DNA from: Atherix ibis
Lineage: Eukaryota; Arthropoda; Insecta; Diptera; Athericidae
Assembly: GCA_958298945.1 (NCBI GenBank)
Contig: OY282605.1
Location: 32,838,811 to 32,902,810 of the forward strand
Direction: 5' to 3'
Length of the DNA stretch: 64,000 nucleotides
Below, in pieces: positions 27,401 to 42,400 of this stretch (position 1 is its first letter; every line of letters begins with the position of its first letter). The notes below the pieces were generated by a model, which saw only the letters and a list, made by a program, of their open reading frames with translations, was not told the origin of the DNA and ran no database searches. Both the position numbers and the translations under genes were made by a program.

Positions 27401-30400
27401 TGATCATCAAATAATTTTTAGTTTTATTACTGCCTGGTATGGTTGCATGTTTCGTGGTTTGGTGCCACTGCCTATTGAACTGCCCCTATCAAGTTCTGAT
27501 TCTCCTCCCCAACAAGTCGGATTCCTTCTAAGCTCTTGCGGAGTTCAAGTGGCTTTAACGTCAGAGGCTTGCTTGAAAGGCTTGCCAAAATCGTCGACTG
27601 GAGAAATCGCCAAATTGAAGGGTTGGCCACGGCTACACTGGTTTGTGACTGAACATTTACCAAAGCCGACCAAAGATTTCAATGTGAATAATATTCGAAT
27701 CGAAGAAAATTCAGTAGCCTATATTGAGTACACAAGTGACAAAGAGGGTAGTGTGATGGGTAAGAGACGGACTAGTTGAAGGAGGTGACAGGGTATTTGT
27801 TATTTTTCATTTGTTATTTTCCATATGTTATTAGGTGTCACGGTTACACGACAATCCATGATGAATCATTGCAGAGCGTTGACAATGGCGTGCCATTACA
27901 CCGAAGGTGAGACGACTGTTTGTGTGCTGGACTTTAAACGTGAAGTGGGACTTTGGCATGCGGTCCTAACTTCCGTTCTAAATGGTATGCACGTTCTGTT
28001 CATACCTTACGCACTAATGAAGTTGCGGCCATCTTCTTGGATGCAATTAATTACAAAATATCGAGCCTCGTGTTGCTTGGTGAAAAGTCGAGACTTGCAT
28101 TGGGGTCTCTTGGCAACCAAAGACCATAAAGACATTTCTTTGGCCTCACTGAGAATGTTACTGGTGGCCGATGGAGCTAATCCATGGTCACTTTCATCGT
28201 GTGATCAATTTTTAAGCGTTTTCCAACCGAAGGGTCTACGGCCCGATGCAATTTGTCCATGTGCCAGTAGTTCTGAAGTGTTTACGGTATCTCTGCGACG
28301 TCCAGGACGTTCGTCAGGAGTTTTTAGTCAAACTGCCACGGGACGTGGGGTTCTGTCGATGGCTGCTCTCTCACATGGTGTTGTACGTGTGGACAGTGAG
28401 GATTCATTAACCTCGCTTACATTACAGGATTGCGGACAAGTAATGCCCGCCGCACAAATGGTTGTCATCCGTTCCGAGGGTCCACCAGTTTTATGCAAGA
28501 CTGATCAGGTAACAAGGAATCGATTTTTTTCGAATGCAAAACAGATTTGGATTTATTTTTTACTATTTTTATTGTTTTTTTGTTGTTGTTTTTATTTGGG
28601 AAAATAGGTCGGAGAAATTTGCGTTACTAGCGGAGCGACTGGTGCTACTTATTATGGACTCGACGGACTTACTAATTCCACATTTAAAGTACAGCCACTA
28701 ATCGAAGACGCAGACCCGAAAGACCCGAACTCAGGTAAAACGATCAATGATGAACACTACGTGCGATCGGGTCTGCTAGGTTTCCTTGGTCCCGGTGGTC
28801 TCGTATTCGTTTGTGGCTCCCGCGACGGTCTAATGACAGTGACCGGACGCAAACACAATGCCGACGATATAATCGCAACTGTTTTGGCTGTGGAACCGAT
28901 GAGGTTCATTTATCGCGGTCGAATCGCCGTCTTCAGTATAAAAGTGCTTCGCGACGAACGCGTCTGTGTGATTGCCGAGCAGAGGCCCGATTGCTCCGAG
29001 GAGGAAAGCTTCCAATGGATGTCACGTGTCCTGCAGGCGGTCGACTCCATCCATCAAGTGGGTATCTATTGTCTGGCATTGGTGCCACCCAATCATCTAC
29101 CGAAGACACCACTTGGCGGTATTCATCTGTGCGAGGCTCGGCGCAGATTCCTTGAGGGTTCACTACATCCCGCCAACGTTCTAATGTGCCCTCACACGTG
29201 CGTCACAAATCTTCCAAAACCACGTGAGATACATCAAGGTAATTGAAATTGCTTTTGGATTGAGTTTTTGTTTTACTTTTCGAATTATCGCTGTTGAATT
29301 TACATTAGGGCAATAAACTAGAAAGCATTCATTAGATTATATTAAATATTAAGAAAATTTATTTCACACACCAATTTTTATAATTAAATTTAGCAGAGCC
29401 TAGTATTATATGAATTATTTAAATGCTCGTAGAAGAATGTTCATCTTAAAGAAAAAAGAGAAATCTTCTTTTTTTTTTGAAACATTTTTGCAGCCATCTG
29501 AACTTGGCTTTTTTTTTACCCTATTAAATAGATACCTTTTCTCGTATGTACGAAAATCCAAAAGAAGTTTTTTTTCTTCTGTTGTCTTACGAAAAAGAGC
29601 TTGTGACTTTTTTAATTATTTCTCAAATGCTATTTTTGCTAAAATATAATATAGTTACGGTTATAATAATCATTTAATTACAACAACAACAATAAATTTA
29701 AAAACAAATCATATAAAATATCTTCCAAAGCACCGTATTATATATTTATCATTTATTTTTTATTTTCTATTCGATTATTAAATTTTTGAGTTTATTTTTT
29801 TATTCCAATTTGTAATTTGGATCAAATTGTATTTAACTTTTGGTATAAAAATGTTCATATTGGCAAATATTTCATTGTGTTTTCGGCTCACATTGGCAAT
29901 GTTTGCTTTTAAATAATTGTGCATTTATTTTAATTTTTTTCATATTTGTATGTTGATTTTGTTATAATTTGTCGTTATTTTCTTATTTGTTCAGTGTCAG
30001 TTTTAATTCTATTGTGACTTTCTATAAAAAAAAACCACTTAAATTGCGCACAAAAAATGTTTAACTAAATTGCACTAATATACACTTTTACTTTTTCCAA
30101 TTTTCTTCAAAATATAAATTTTATTTATTAATATTTTTATTAAAAAAAAAAAAGACAAATTTTTTTTTATGCATGAACTGAAAAATTTAACTATCTGTTC
30201 TCGATCTATGGTTTGAAATTTTTATAACTTATTAGAAGAAGAAAAAAATATATTAAATTTAATAATTATTTGAATCAATGTTTTTGATTAATTAATTAAA
30301 AGTACCAGGTGTATAAGCTTAAATCCGCTGTTTTTGTGTAAAAAAACCATGTTTTTTTCATAGAAAGCAAAAACAAATTTATTCAAAGTACTTGCCCTCG

Positions 30401-33400
30401 CTAGCTACACATTTTTGAGATCTCTCGGGCAATTTGTGGATACCACGCCAAAAAAATTCCTTCTTTTTCGAGACAAGTCATTTTCGGATGTCTTCGTAAG
30501 AATCGAAGTGCTGCTCAGCGAGCGCGTAGCCCATCGACGAAAACAGGTGGTAGTCGGTAGGGGCCAGGTTTGGTGAATAAAAGGGTTTGGGCAGCACCTC
30601 CCAGTTGAGTGTCTCCAAGTAGTTTCGGACCATTTTTGACATGTGCGATGGTGCGTTGTCGTGGAGGAAAATCAGCATGTCATGTCTTTGTTGATAATCC
30701 GTCCTTTTTTCACGCAGAGCACGGTGCAATTTGATCAGTTGTTGGTGGTAGCGATGGATATTCACGAGATTTCAACATCTCATAATAGACGATACTCTGC
30801 TGATCCCAACAAACGCACAGCATCGTCTTCCGTCTGAAGCGATTTGGTCTTGGGGAAGATGTTGACGCTTGGCCGGAATCAACCCACGATTTCTTGCGTT
30901 TAGGATTCTCAAAATATATCCACTTTTCATCGCCTGTCACAATCCAATGCAGGAACGACTTTCTTTTTTGTCTGGCGAGCAAGATTTCGCATGTGTTTTG
31001 GCGTCGTTCCATCTGCTTATCGTTCAATTCATACGGCACCCATTTTTCGATCTTTTCAATCTTCACCATGGCATGCAGACGAATGGAAATGGCTGATTGA
31101 GTAACACCCAATTGCTCCGCGAGCATTTTTTGCGATTGGGTATCGTCTTCGTCCAAAAGAGCCTGCAATTAATGGTCCTCAAGCTTTCTATGCCGATTTT
31201 CACGCTCCTTGTCCCACAAGTCAAAATTACCGTCTTTAAACCGACGAAACCAATCTCGGCATTGATAGGCCTCCATAAGCACTCGATACGATTCGGCAGC
31301 CGATTTCTTCAAATTGAAGCAGGAAAGCAGAGCTTCCCCCATATGCTCTTTTTCTGGCACAAAACTAGACATGATTACCAAAGGAAAAATGTATGTTGTT
31401 GTACGAAATTGCTGACAATGTGCACTGATTAATGTTGACAGATGTCAAATTCATAAAAAAAAAGTATGGCGTGCCTATAGTAACCTAATACGCTGACTCA
31501 CGCCATCTATGACCAAACAGCAGATTTAAGCTTATACACCTGATATTTCTAAAAAAAATATTGTCTTTTTTGTTATCGCTATCGTCAAAAATTGTTGATA
31601 TTGAACTTCTTGGTGGTTAAATTGCACAAAACCTTACAAATGTTATATATAATTCGATGCTGCAATTTATGTTAACGAACACAAAATACGGCAGATGTCG
31701 TAGCATGTTAATAATAAATTTCGAATTATTTGCAAGGTTAGAATCGTTAAAAATATGTTTTTTTATTTTAAAATTTATGAAATTTCACCAAAGTTACATA
31801 AATATTTTACAATTTTTTCTTTTAATGAAATTATTAATTCTTTTTCCTTTATTCAAAATTTTTAATATGTCTCTATAAACACTTTATATTTTTTTAAATA
31901 ACAACAAATAATTCATTTTAAATATAGAAACAAAATTTTTTTAAACAAAAAGCAAAAATAGCAACTTTTACTAAAATAACACATAACATTAGAAAAAGAA
32001 ATAATTCGCTTATACAATTTTAATTAGCATAGTTTTTATTTGATTTAGTTGAGTTTTTATTGGTTTTTTTTTTGTTTTAAATATTTTTTGCGTGTAATAT
32101 CTTCTTATAATAATAAGTAGATTTTTTTTCTTCTAAGGTCTATAAGTAATATATATACGTACACATTAAATTGACTTTTTTAATTTTAATTTCTTTTTCA
32201 ACCTTTCTATTCTATTAAATAAAATATTTTTTATAACCTTTTTTAATCATTAGTCATTAGTGTAAAAATAGTGCAATAATAGTTCAATAATACAATAATA
32301 CAAAAAAAAAGTTTAGCTTTTATCATTTAGATGGAAAAAATGCTTCAGTTTCTTTTCTGCTATAAATTATTTAAATAAATATTTTTCTTAATTTGAATTC
32401 AATATATTTTTTTTAAACCATCTCTAATGTGAGTATTGAAAAAACAAATGATCAAAAAAAATAATAATCAAAATTTATTTTGAATAAATATAAAACTTTA
32501 AGAGAGAAAAAAACAATCAATTTTAATTTAACAATTTTAATTTTTAATTTATTGTATATGTGTTTACATTATTTACTTTTGTTTTTTTCTTTCTTTTTTC
32601 ATTCAAATGCTGCTCTTATAAAAACAAAAAAAACCTTTAAAAAAAACATTACGAAACAAAACAAATCTATGAAATTATTGAATTCAAACCAAAAAAAAAA
32701 TGAATGAATTATAAAAATTAACAATAATTATAAAACTAAAATTAAAAACAAAAAAAATATTGACAAAAATTACTTTTATTGTTTTTGGAAAAAAAAATTA
32801 CTAACCTACTACTTACCTACACATTGCCATCAAATGGATAAAAACTATAAAACGGTTGATGAAAAAAAATATATCATATAAAAAAATTATAACAATAATA
32901 ATAATAATAACAAAAATAATGCACATCACACTCTATTTATTTGTTATGCGACTGACTAAAAAACTATTACTACCGACAATAATTGAAAACGTTGACTTTG
33001 ATTGAAAACGATAATGATTTTCATCCTTGAAACGACAAAACATACCTTGTTTAAACGTACAAAATTTACCAACGCAATCATCATTAATTAATGCATCATA
33101 TTTTAATCATATTTATTTTCCGTTCCATCATCACAACCATATTGGGACTTACTAACGGAAAAACTACAAATATTTGGAATTAACGGAAATGAATTCATTT
33201 AAACTGAAAATTGGCACTCGGACTGAAATTTGGCATAAACGAAAATTATCACTAAATTAAATACGAAAAATCTTGAATGACACACTTCGCTTAAAATACT
33301 AAAAAAAAAAAATTGACTAATCAAATTGCTTATGAAATATGTTCTTCATCACACATTGCCGTTTTACAAATGATTCGAAAACGCACTAAAATATGAACCT

Positions 33401-36400
33401 ATTATCAAAAATTAAATGTTCCCATAAAAATAAAAACCACAATAAAATTGGTCGCATAATGAACTGTTGAAAAAAAAATAATTATGAACATAAAAATAAT
33501 TCAATCAAATACAATATAAATGGAACTGATGAAAAATAAATAATAATAATAATAATAATGAAATCTAATATATCGAAAATGATATCGAATTCAAAATATT
33601 TATTTAAAAAAAAAACAAAAACAAAAAAAAAATTCAACAAAACTCATCCAAAAATGCAACAAAAATATAAAAAAAAAAAATTAGGACTGCAACCAGGAAC
33701 AACTAGTAGCTCATCTGGATGTGGTATTACAGACACATCAGTTGGACCAGCATCTGTTATGGTTGGTAATTTGGTTCAGGGAAATCGTTTGGCCATTGCA
33801 CAAGGACGAGACATTGGATTGTCAGAGGATAGCGAGAGGAAGGTGAGCTTACTTATAAAAAATATATACTCTTGGTTGAAAGAAAATTTATATTATCATT
33901 TGTCAATATTTTTTTTTAATCAAAAAGAAACATTTACGTTAACTGAATAAACTTAGGCTAGTCTAATAGTAAATTTTTCCAACCGCTTTAATTCCTTTAG
34001 GATGTATTCTATCAATACTTAACTTATTAGCTACAATTGCAAACTTTGTTGGAAATGCTAATCGTTTGCAGATACTGAAAAGTTTAAGTTTTTGTTTTCT
34101 CACTCTTCAATAGTACAGTCATAAAAATAATAGTGTTTTTCTCAATCTTCAGTAATAGAAAATATATAAACTCTTATGAAAATTATGATGAGTATCACAG
34201 TAGAAACAATTTTTGAGAAATTTTTGATAAAAACCAGAGACTTGCCAAAAGCTTTTCTTCCGATTGCAGGGTAGTTAACCCTCAAAGTAATACCAGCGGT
34301 AAATTCTAATGACTCAATAGATTTGTAGTTCATACTCTAAATATTTTTAATTAATTAAAAGTGTCCCAAAATTGTTTCTCGGGCTGTATGGCATGTGGTA
34401 TCCTCTTGTTGAAACCACGTGTCGTCCACAGTCATATCTTGAAATTTGGGCACAAAAAACTGGATTATCATGTCGCGATAGCGAGCACCATTAACTGTTT
34501 TGCGTGCATTTTGGAACACCCTATAATATTGACAGCTGTCAAATGACTAGGCTGTACTCTTGCTTTGCAATAGACTTCATTCTTCAATTTTTGATACCGA
34601 AGGCGGTCTACCCCTTGCACATCTGTCATTTGGGCTAACGAAGAAAATTATTTTTTAGTGCGCCGCTTTATTTATTGGCATGATTAAGTTCTAGACATTG
34701 CAATCTGTCAGACAAGTAAGTTTCACAACGTGGGATACACAGCTTCACGAACAGGGTCATAAGTCTTGCAAAAATACTTTCCTTTAAAAGTGAACAAGAG
34801 CAGCTCCATCACTACCCGCCATCGTCCATGTTTTGAAGCAATAAATTAAAGTTGGCATTATTAAGCTCTTATAAAACTGCACCTTGATCGCTCATGAAAT
34901 TATTTTTCCACTGATTTCATTTTTGGAGTCCATTCAAGACCCCAACCTCAAAGTATTATTTATCTATTGTAACATTTGTTCCTAGTAGGTGTAAATGTTT
35001 CTTATTCCTTGAGAAAATCATATACTCGTATTTGGTTTTATCCTCATTCATAGAGGGTGCCCCAAAATACATGCAAGAAGTAATTTCGATAGAAAGCACA
35101 GTGCAGCTCTTGTTGAAACCACATGTCCGTCCACATTCATATCTTAAAATTTAGGCACAAAAAACTGGATTGTCATGTCGCAATAGCGAGCACCATTAAC
35201 TGTTTTCCGTGCATTTTGGAACACCCTATAATATTGATAGCTGTAATCTTAGATTAAAGAAGAACTGGATAAGCCTCTACACAAAAATTCTGTCCAAATT
35301 TTGTTGGCAATACATTCGTAGAACGCACACTCATGCAACACAACAGAAACGGCGTAAATCATTGGGAGCCAATTTTAAACTTCAATAAGCGATTGAAGCG
35401 GTTTGTTTAAAAACATTTTTCATATGTGATTTCATTTATGCGTAAACGAATAGATTTTTTAATATTGCGGGTTTTGTTGTTTGATGGAATTAGTTTTGGA
35501 AATTTATAATAAAACACAGTATTTTATTTTAAAATACTATTTATTTATTTATTAGATATTTCACTATATATTATTTATTAAAACAGAATTATAAAGTGGA
35601 AGAGCATATAAAAATATAAATTGTAAGTTATTTGATTATATGAAAACAATAATGTGCACAATAAGAAGTAAATTGTATAGAACATGAAAGGAAATGCTTT
35701 AAAACTAAATTACAAGATAAAAAATTTAATGTACTTAAAAAATTAATAACTAATATTTTTAAAAAAATTAAAAAAATATTATTTAGTAAATGCATTATAA
35801 TATGGTCTAATAGAGCAAGCAAAACAAATTTATTTAAATAATAAGCTTACCGAAGAATAAACTTTATTTATTTCAACACAATGAAAACAGCAATGAAAAA
35901 TAGACTGAAAAATTCGGTACCTTAAACTTTCTTACACACACTTTACGTACACCGGCACTGAACTATTTTCTGGTAAACATTGAACTGTCAACATCGGATT
36001 TGTTTACATTTATTTAATGACCAACTTTTCACTTTTTCACCACTTTTTGGATAAAATAAATCACTAATAGCCATTTAGGCACATCACAAACTAAATATTT
36101 GTTATTTTGGTTAGTAAAAATGAAGATGTCAACTTACCAAAAAAGAGAGAAATTCCCGGTTTCCTCTTTTCGGCGAATTTCTAGCAATTTCTAATAAATT
36201 ACTTAATTTTCTGAAATAAAAACTTCGTATTAAGTTTTATCAAAAATATTACTATTTATAAAAATAATTACTTTCTCGTAAATACTTGTAAATATGTAAA
36301 AAAAAACACTTTTAATTGCACTTTTCGATGTGCCAAAATAAAACTTCACAAATGACAAGAATAGCTTTTAAGTCTCCACTTTAATGGAGAATTAAAGTTT

Positions 36401-39400
36401 TCAAACTCTCCGAAAGTCTACAAAATTGAGGCGCTTTATATTTGATTCATATTTACGGAATAAATAATAAACCTTAAATAGAATTCCATTTCGTACCAAA
36501 AGATTGTACAAAAAATAAAAATTTACTGTCGTTGTATTTAAATTGTATTTTTGTTTTCAATAAGTGAATTAAAATGAATATAAATTATTCTTTTGCAATT
36601 CAATAAATTTCTATTACGACAACTAGATGGCAGTGGGTGTCATGTCTACATAAAAAAATTTTGACAACAATATCCCTTTTGTAATAATTTGGACACAAAA
36701 GTGCGTATACATATACGGTAGGGGCCTATCCAGGTATTCTTTAATCTAAAGCGAGCACCATTAACTGTTTTGCGTGCATTTTGGAACACCCTATAATATT
36801 GACAGCTGTCAAATGACTGGGCTGTACTCTTCGGACCACGAAATGGATAGTGCGGTATTACATATTGCCACTACAACTTTATGGGTTTAGACTTCGTCAA
36901 GAAGAGTTCGCCAAATTTGCTTTGGAATAGATTTCGTTCTTCAATTTTTGATACCGAAGGCGGTCTACCCCTTGCACATCTGTCATCTGGGCTAACGAAG
37001 AAGATTATTTTTAAGCACGCCGATTTATTTATTCGCATGATTAAGTTCTAGACATTGCAATCTGTCAGACAAGTAAGTTTCGCAACATGGGGTATACAGC
37101 TTTACGAACAGGGTCATAAGTCTTGCAAAAAGACTTTCCTTTGAAAGTGAACAAGAGCAGCTCCATCACTACCCGCCATCGTCCATGTTTTGAAGCAATA
37201 AATTAAAGTTGGCATTATTAAGGTCTTATAAAACTGCCCCTTGATCGCTTATGAAATTATTTTTCCACTGATTTCATTTTTGGAGTCCATTCAAGACCCC
37301 AACCCTAGCAACCCCAACCTCAAAGTATTATTTACCTATTGTAACATTTGTTCCTAGTCGGTGTAAACGTTTCTTATTCCTTGAGAAAATCATATACTCG
37401 TATTAGGTATTATCTTCATTTATATAGGGTGCCCCATAATACATGCAAGAAGTAATTTTGATAGAAAGCACAGTGCAGCTCTTGTTGAAACCACATGTCC
37501 GTCCACATTCATATCTTGAAATTTAGGCACAAAAAACTGGATTGTCATGTCGCAATAGCGAGCACCATTAACTGTTTTTGCCTGACCAACTGGATTTTTG
37601 AAGAATAAGGGTCCGATGATGGCTTGAGTCTAAAATCCGCACCAAATAGGAACACATTGTGGATGATTTTATTTCTCAACAAACATTCGGGGATTTTCTG
37701 AACCCCAAATGTGACATTTTGTCGATTGACCAAGTCATCACATCAAGTTGAAAATGAGCCTCATCGCTGAAGATGATTTTGTTCGAAAATTTTGTTGTGG
37801 TTCCATAATCCATTCAACGAACTCCATTTACTGTGCGTGCTTAGTAAGCTTCAGTTCTTGAGTCAATTGGACTTTGTGAGCATGAAAATGTAAATATTTT
37901 ATGAGAATATGCTCTAGTTTCTCGAAATGTCCAATTCATGAGCGCGGTGCCGAGTTGATGGTCGTGGACTCTCAGCAACACTCTCATTAATTGATCCAGT
38001 CTCCCTATATTTTTTAATTAATCTCTTCACAGTTGACGTTACATCACTATTTCGCTAATATTTTCAAATATTGCTTAACACTGAAAACGCGTTGTTCTTT
38101 CGTATAGCGCTCCATTGTTAATAACGCTAAACTATCAGCAGCTGTCAAGCTGTTTTTTGCCGTTGGCAACACTTTACCGCACAAATGGCGTAAAATTCAA
38201 ATCTTGCGTAAATGTTGAAATACCGTATTATTAACAATTTTTTATGTGTAACAGCTGTAAGCTCTCGGTATATGGGACTAATTTCGCGAATGCGACAGAA
38301 ATGCATAACAGTAAGTAGGACGAAGCGCGCGCTATTCAATTTATTTTTATTCATTCTTTCTCTCTCTTTTGGTATGATGTATTGATGGGAACGACAAAAA
38401 TAAAAATTGTAAGAGCTTTTTTTTCGAAATTTCAAATTTTTCGTTAGAATTTTCTTTCTGTCACATGCAAATAAATGTAATAATATAAAAATATGTATAA
38501 TTGCGTTTTTTGTATTTCTGGCCGAAATCGAGACAGAGAAAAGGGTTTTTTACAAAATTGAGTTGAGTTAGAATATTTGCATTTCTAATATTCGAACTCA
38601 GCTTAATAACCCAACTCTAATATAATTTTTTGACGATTACCGAGGTTAGATGTTATGTTACACATCTGTAAGACTCGCTCTTTTTTCTTTCTTTTTTTAT
38701 TCTACATATCTTAAGCATACTGTTATTAGAAAACAATACCTGATACACAAAACAACCACTAGATGGTGTTAGCCTAACGTCACTTGCTGACTTCTTATCT
38801 CAACAAAAGATACCGCATTTCTTTCTTGAATACAAAAATTTCCTTTAAATGAAACTACCTCAAATCCCTCACTTAAGACTTAGTTTTTAATGAGAAATTT
38901 TCATTTAATCACTATCGAATCAAGTTTACTAATAGAAATCTAAAAAAAAAATGTTATTTTGTTTGAAAAATTCCAAAAAAAAACTTTTTAAACCGCTTAT
39001 AAAATATAATTAAATCTATTCATTTTTGGTTTAAAATTGAACTCTTCAAAATTCCAGCATCAATTAATCACTGGAGTTCTACGATGGCGTGCGAATACAT
39101 CTCCAGATCATGTCCTATACACATTTCTCAATTCAAAAGGTAATCAAATGAAAATTTTAATGTTTCTTCTTTTAGGAAATTAATCAAATTTGAAAATAAT
39201 AAATAATTTTGTTTTTTCTTCTTCTTTTTTTAACTTTTAATTCTATTACCTTTTAAAGGAGCTGTTGCCAAAACGCTTACGTGCTCCGAACTTCATAAGC
39301 GAGCGGAAAAAATTGCTGCCCTTCTTCAAGAACGTGGTAAAGTTAATCCAGGCGATCATGTTGGTAAGTTAATTTTAAAAAAAAAGGAAAGTAACACAAA

Positions 39401-42400
39401 TATTAAATAAACATGGGAATAGAAATGGGAAAACATTATTGAAAATGAAATGTTTTTTTTTTTAAATTGAAAATAATTTTATTTAACGAAGAACGAGAAA
39501 AAGAAACGGAAAATCAATTTTTTTCTTCCAGCATTAATATTTCCACCTGGTTTGGATTTGATCTGCGCATTTTATGGTTGTCTATATTTGGGAGCGGTAC
39601 CAATTACAATTAGGCCACCGCATCCCCAAAATTTAATAACAACACTGCCGACAGTTCGTATGATTGTCGATGTTTCGAAAAGCGGAATTGTCCTTTCGAT
39701 TCAACCAATTATAAAATTATTGAAATCCCGTGAAGCGGCTGCATCAATCGATCCAAAGAGTTGGCCTCCAATACTGGATATTGACGATAATCCAAAACGA
39801 AAATCGACCGCAATCGCAAATGCAACACTCGATTCGACTGCGTATTTAGACTTTAGTGTTTCGACATGTGGACGACTTAGTGGAGTTATAATAACTCATC
39901 GGTAAGCTGTTTTTCATATACGCAAAAGATAGAATATTATTAATAATCTTGAGATTCTCTGACAAAAAGTCCTTTAATAAATGTTTTTTTTTTTTCTAAA
40001 AATTTTCTTACAGATCTCTCTCTAGTTTATGTGCCAGTTTAAAGCTCGCTTGTGAATTGTATCCATCTCGTCATGTAGCACTTTGCCTGGATCCATATTG
40101 TGGTCTGGGCTTTGCAATGTGGACACTTATTAGTGTGTACAGTGGCCATCATTCGATATTAATAGCGCCATACGAAGTGGAAGCGAATCCAAGTCTGTGG
40201 ATATCGACCTTGTCACAATATCGTGTCCGTGACACATTCTGCTCATATGGCGTTATCGAATTATGTACGAAGGCATTAAGTAACTCGATTCAATTGCTGA
40301 AGCAGCGCAACATCGATCTCAGATGTGTACGGACATGTGTTGTTGTCGCTGAAGAGCGGCCACGGGTACAGCTCACACAACAATTTTGTAAACTTTTCCA
40401 AGCGCTGGGTCTGAATACGAGATGCGTATCAACGTCCTTCGGATGCCGCGTTAATCCGGCCATATGCGTCCAAGGCGCCAGCTCGGCAGAAAGTGCCCAA
40501 GTCTACGTCGATCTGAGAGCATTGCGCAATAATCGTGTTGCTCTGGTCGAACGCGGCGCACCTAATTCATTGTGTTTAATTGAATCTGGAAAACTTTTAC
40601 CTGGCGTTAAAGTTATCATTGCTAATCCAGAGACAAAAGGCCATTGTGGTGATTCCCATTTGGGAGAAATATGGGTAAGAAAAAACGGTTTTTTTTTAAA
40701 CGTTCTTTTTTTTTGTAACATTGCCTATTCTGTGATAATATTTGCAGAATCTGTTTTTTTTAATTTTTGTAATTTTTCTCCATTCTCCAAAAATTAAATT
40801 ATAATTCAGGTCCAATCATCGCACAACGCTAATGGTTACTTTACCATATACGGTGATGAAACTGATTACAATGATCATTTCAATGCAAAACTGGTAACCG
40901 GAGCAACGACTGAAGTATATGCCCGGACCGGATATTTAGGTTTTCTCCGTCGAACTGAATGCTCTCAAGCTGGATCGATTCTGGACGAAACGACACCATC
41001 GGTAGCTAGTCGTGATAGTGATAGTGAATCTCTGCATTCGATGAGCCAACTTCAGCATAATCTCTCCGCACTATCAATCGGTGGTAATCTATCGAATACT
41101 GCAACTACAGACCAAGAACTTCATGATGCCGTCTACGTGGTTGGTGCTCTTGATGAAGTAATCACTTTACGAGGAATGAATTATCATCCGATCGATATAG
41201 AAAATTCAGTCTTAAGATGTCATAAGAAAATTGCTGAATGGTAAGTTTTGATTAAAGTTGATCGTGTTTGTTTCATTCAGAAATAAAGTGAAATTTGTTT
41301 TCCATAAATTTTATTTTATAAATATTTTATTTAATTTTTAAAAGTAATTATTAAAAAGAAATAATTGTTTTTTTCTGGTATTTACAGTGCCGTCTTTACT
41401 TGGACAAATCTGCTAGTCGTTGTTGTTGAATTAGATGGTAATGAATCCGAAGCACTTGATTTAGTTCCACTAGTGACAAATACAGTCCTTGAAGAGCATC
41501 AATTAATTGTTGGAGTTGTAGTTGTTGTTGATCCAGGTTTGTATATAAAAAAAAAATCTTAATAATTATTATAAAACTTAATAATAATGTTCTAAATTAA
41601 ATAATTAAACTTTTACTGACAAAAATCGGCCATGTTCTACTATCTCACCCCACAGAAACAGATAATATACAATATTATCTGTGATTTTACCTTTTAATAA
41701 CTTGTTTCAATAACCTAATACACAAACTATCATGCTTTAAAATTTTTTTTAATCATTTTTGCTAAAGCAATTATGGAAAGTTTTAAGAGGAATCTCAGCA
41801 TTTTAAGAGCAATCGCAGAATTTTGAGAGGCATCTCAGAAGTTTGAGATGATACTCAGAATTTCAAGAGGAGTCTCACAGTTTTAAGGGGAAAAATTAGA
41901 AATAGTTTGAAAAAATTTAAAAAATAAATTACAAAAAAATAAAGAAAAACAAAAAATTAGGAAAATTTATTAAAATAGATGGAGTTGTTCTCTGCGGATT
42001 TGATCAGTTGTTGGTGGTAGCGGTGGGCATTGACAGTTTCACCAGGTTTCAACATCTCATAGTAGACGATATCCTGCTGACACCACCAAACGAACAGCAT
42101 TGTATTCCGCCTGGAGCGATTTGTTCTTGGGGAATATGTTGATGGTTGGCCGGAATCAACCCACGATTTAGGATTCTTGAAATATATCCACTTTTCATCG
42201 CCTGTCACAATCCGATGCAGGAACGACTTTCTTTTTTGTCTGGCGGGCAAGATTTTGCATATGTTTTGGCGTTTCTCCATCTGCCTATCGTTCAATTCAT
42301 GCGGCACCCTTTTTCCGATCTTTTCAATCTTTCCCATGGCACGCAGACTTCGCGAGCATTTTTTGCGATTGGGTATCGTCTTCATCCAAAAGAGCCTGCA

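Noticed and set aside
28811..29184. Alternative-frame ORFs inside the DIP2 28608-29238 exon
   Set aside because: The main frame aligns with human DIP2 over its whole length; these are shadows.
33558..33684. N-terminal extension of the DIP2 33685 exon (Lys-rich, starting with Met)
   Set aside because: It is the A-rich intron read through; DIP2 alignment and splice phase begin at 33685.
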